Below the pieces are notes generated by a model. That model worked only from the letters and a program-made list of their open reading frames with translations. It was not told the DNA's origin and did no database searches. The position numbers were made by a program, and so were the translations under genes. Below, piece after piece: positions 63,551-64,000 of a stretch of 64,000 bases of DNA (its first letter is position 1; every line of letters starts with the position of its first letter). Location: the NCBI RefSeq assembly GCF_008087625.1, contig NZ_CP042997.1, positions 1-64,000 of the forward strand. Direction: 5' to 3'. Source of the DNA: Aquisphaera giovannonii (GTDB lineage Bacteria > Planctomycetota > Planctomycetia > Isosphaerales > Isosphaeraceae).

Positions 63551-64000
63551 CGCGGATACCTCTGCGTCGCCGCGGCGGGCGCCCGGTGCGGGCGCGCGCC
63601 CGGTGCGGGCCCGGCCCGCGGCGGGGCATCTCCCGGCGGGGCGTGGGTCGGCGCGGCGGCGGATGGATTGAGATCGATTGAGGAGGTCGATGCGTCGGGC
63701 CGGACGGCCGACGCGGCCGAATGCCGACGGGGGACGGCCCCCCGGGCGGTGGGGGCGAGCAGACCCTCGCCCCCGCCCGTTGGCCGTCGACCCGAGGGCC
63801 GCACGGCCATCGTCGCCGTACGCGTGGGCATCCGCAAGAGGAAACGGTACGAAAATTACATAGCTATTTAGATAGATGAGTGATTAAAATTTGCCTGTCT
63901 GACAGGGATGACGAATCGCATCGACCCCAGCACCGTTGCATGGGGCGGGGCCGCCCCGGGCGCGGTGGTGCGGCCGGGAGGGCCGTCGATTGGGAGGGCG
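63551..64000. other. 450-bp upstream region with an AT-rich island
   Basis: Upstream of the minus-strand surface-protein gene. Bases 63850-63895 are strikingly AT-rich for this genome and end in a small palindrome CCTGTCTGACAGG at 63894-63906. This is a likely promoter/regulator region, but no clear -10/-35 pair could be fixed. No gene is called; the window ends here. Confidence 0.4.

Noticed and set aside
1-64000. tRNA, rRNA or riboswitch genes
   Set aside because: No sequence with tRNA-like arms, rRNA landmarks or a known riboswitch core was recognised by eye; a covariance-model scan would be needed to exclude them.

Overview
The window looks like chromosomal DNA of a large-genome planctomycete, most likely in or near the Isosphaeraceae (Aquisphaera/Singulisphaera/Paludisphaera-like). 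Seen: very high GC, Shine-Dalgarno-led genes, many intergenic hairpin repeats, two surface proteins with the N-terminal LEPR-XLL motif, a PEP-CTERM protein, DUF4339/GYF_2 proteins, zinc-ribbon proteins, Ser/Thr kinases with C-terminal TPRs next to an ECF sigma factor, and an ECF sigma factor fused to a membrane-anchored thioredoxin. Known: this combination is typical of Planctomycetes. Inferred: base 1 is the first base of a GTG start codon of a dnaA-like gene, so the sequence was probably rotated to dnaA.

Layout. 1-5.5 kb: divergent DnaA, then three plus-strand genes (zinc-ribbon/trypsin-like protease, zinc-ribbon membrane protein, GYF_2 membrane protein). 5.6-7.1 kb: exported sulfatase. 7.4-15.4 kb: a minus-strand block of a zinc-ribbon GTPase, a GAP1-like protein, a long coiled-coil membrane protein and a GYF_2/DUF4190 membrane protein; this is the best candidate for a poorly described system (predicted GTPase-centred conflict or signalling system). 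15.8-23.6 kb: Fpg/MutM-like glycosylase, ThuA protein, two divergent Gfo/Idh/MocA oxidoreductases, a HicB-like/VapC toxin-antitoxin pair bracketed by a perfect 41-bp direct repeat, a small membrane protein and an enolase-superfamily protein. 24.2-37.0 kb: a giant gene (about 4,050 codons) of PPC, Calx-beta and Ig-like repeats ending in a dockerin-like segment and a metzincin-type zinc site, overlapping by 4 bp a PEP-CTERM gene. 37.2-45.2 kb: minus-strand signalling block with two paralogous TPR kinases, an ECF sigma factor and small genes. 45.7-50.7 kb: GyrA and two nucleotide-sugar enzymes (RmlB, Rmd-like). 50.9-54.6 kb: ECF sigma-thioredoxin fusion. 54.8-61.4 kb: Uma2 protein, rhamnulokinase, LarE with a zinc-ribbon partner, a nuclease-like protein and an SDR. 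61.5-63.6 kb: a second LEPR-XLL-type surface protein.

How the parts relate. The sulfatase, ThuA, Gfo/Idh/MocA, enolase-superfamily and rhamnulokinase genes fit degradation of sulfated or deoxy-sugar polysaccharides. RmlB and the Rmd-like enzyme fit synthesis of deoxysugars for surface glycans. The kinases and two ECF factors fit the expanded planctomycete transmembrane signalling repertoire. Intergenic spaces carry at least five families of inverted or palindromic repeats, two with a REPIN-like architecture. I saw no tRNA, rRNA, CRISPR array or recognisable transposase. All functions are read from motifs by eye; no database search was run.
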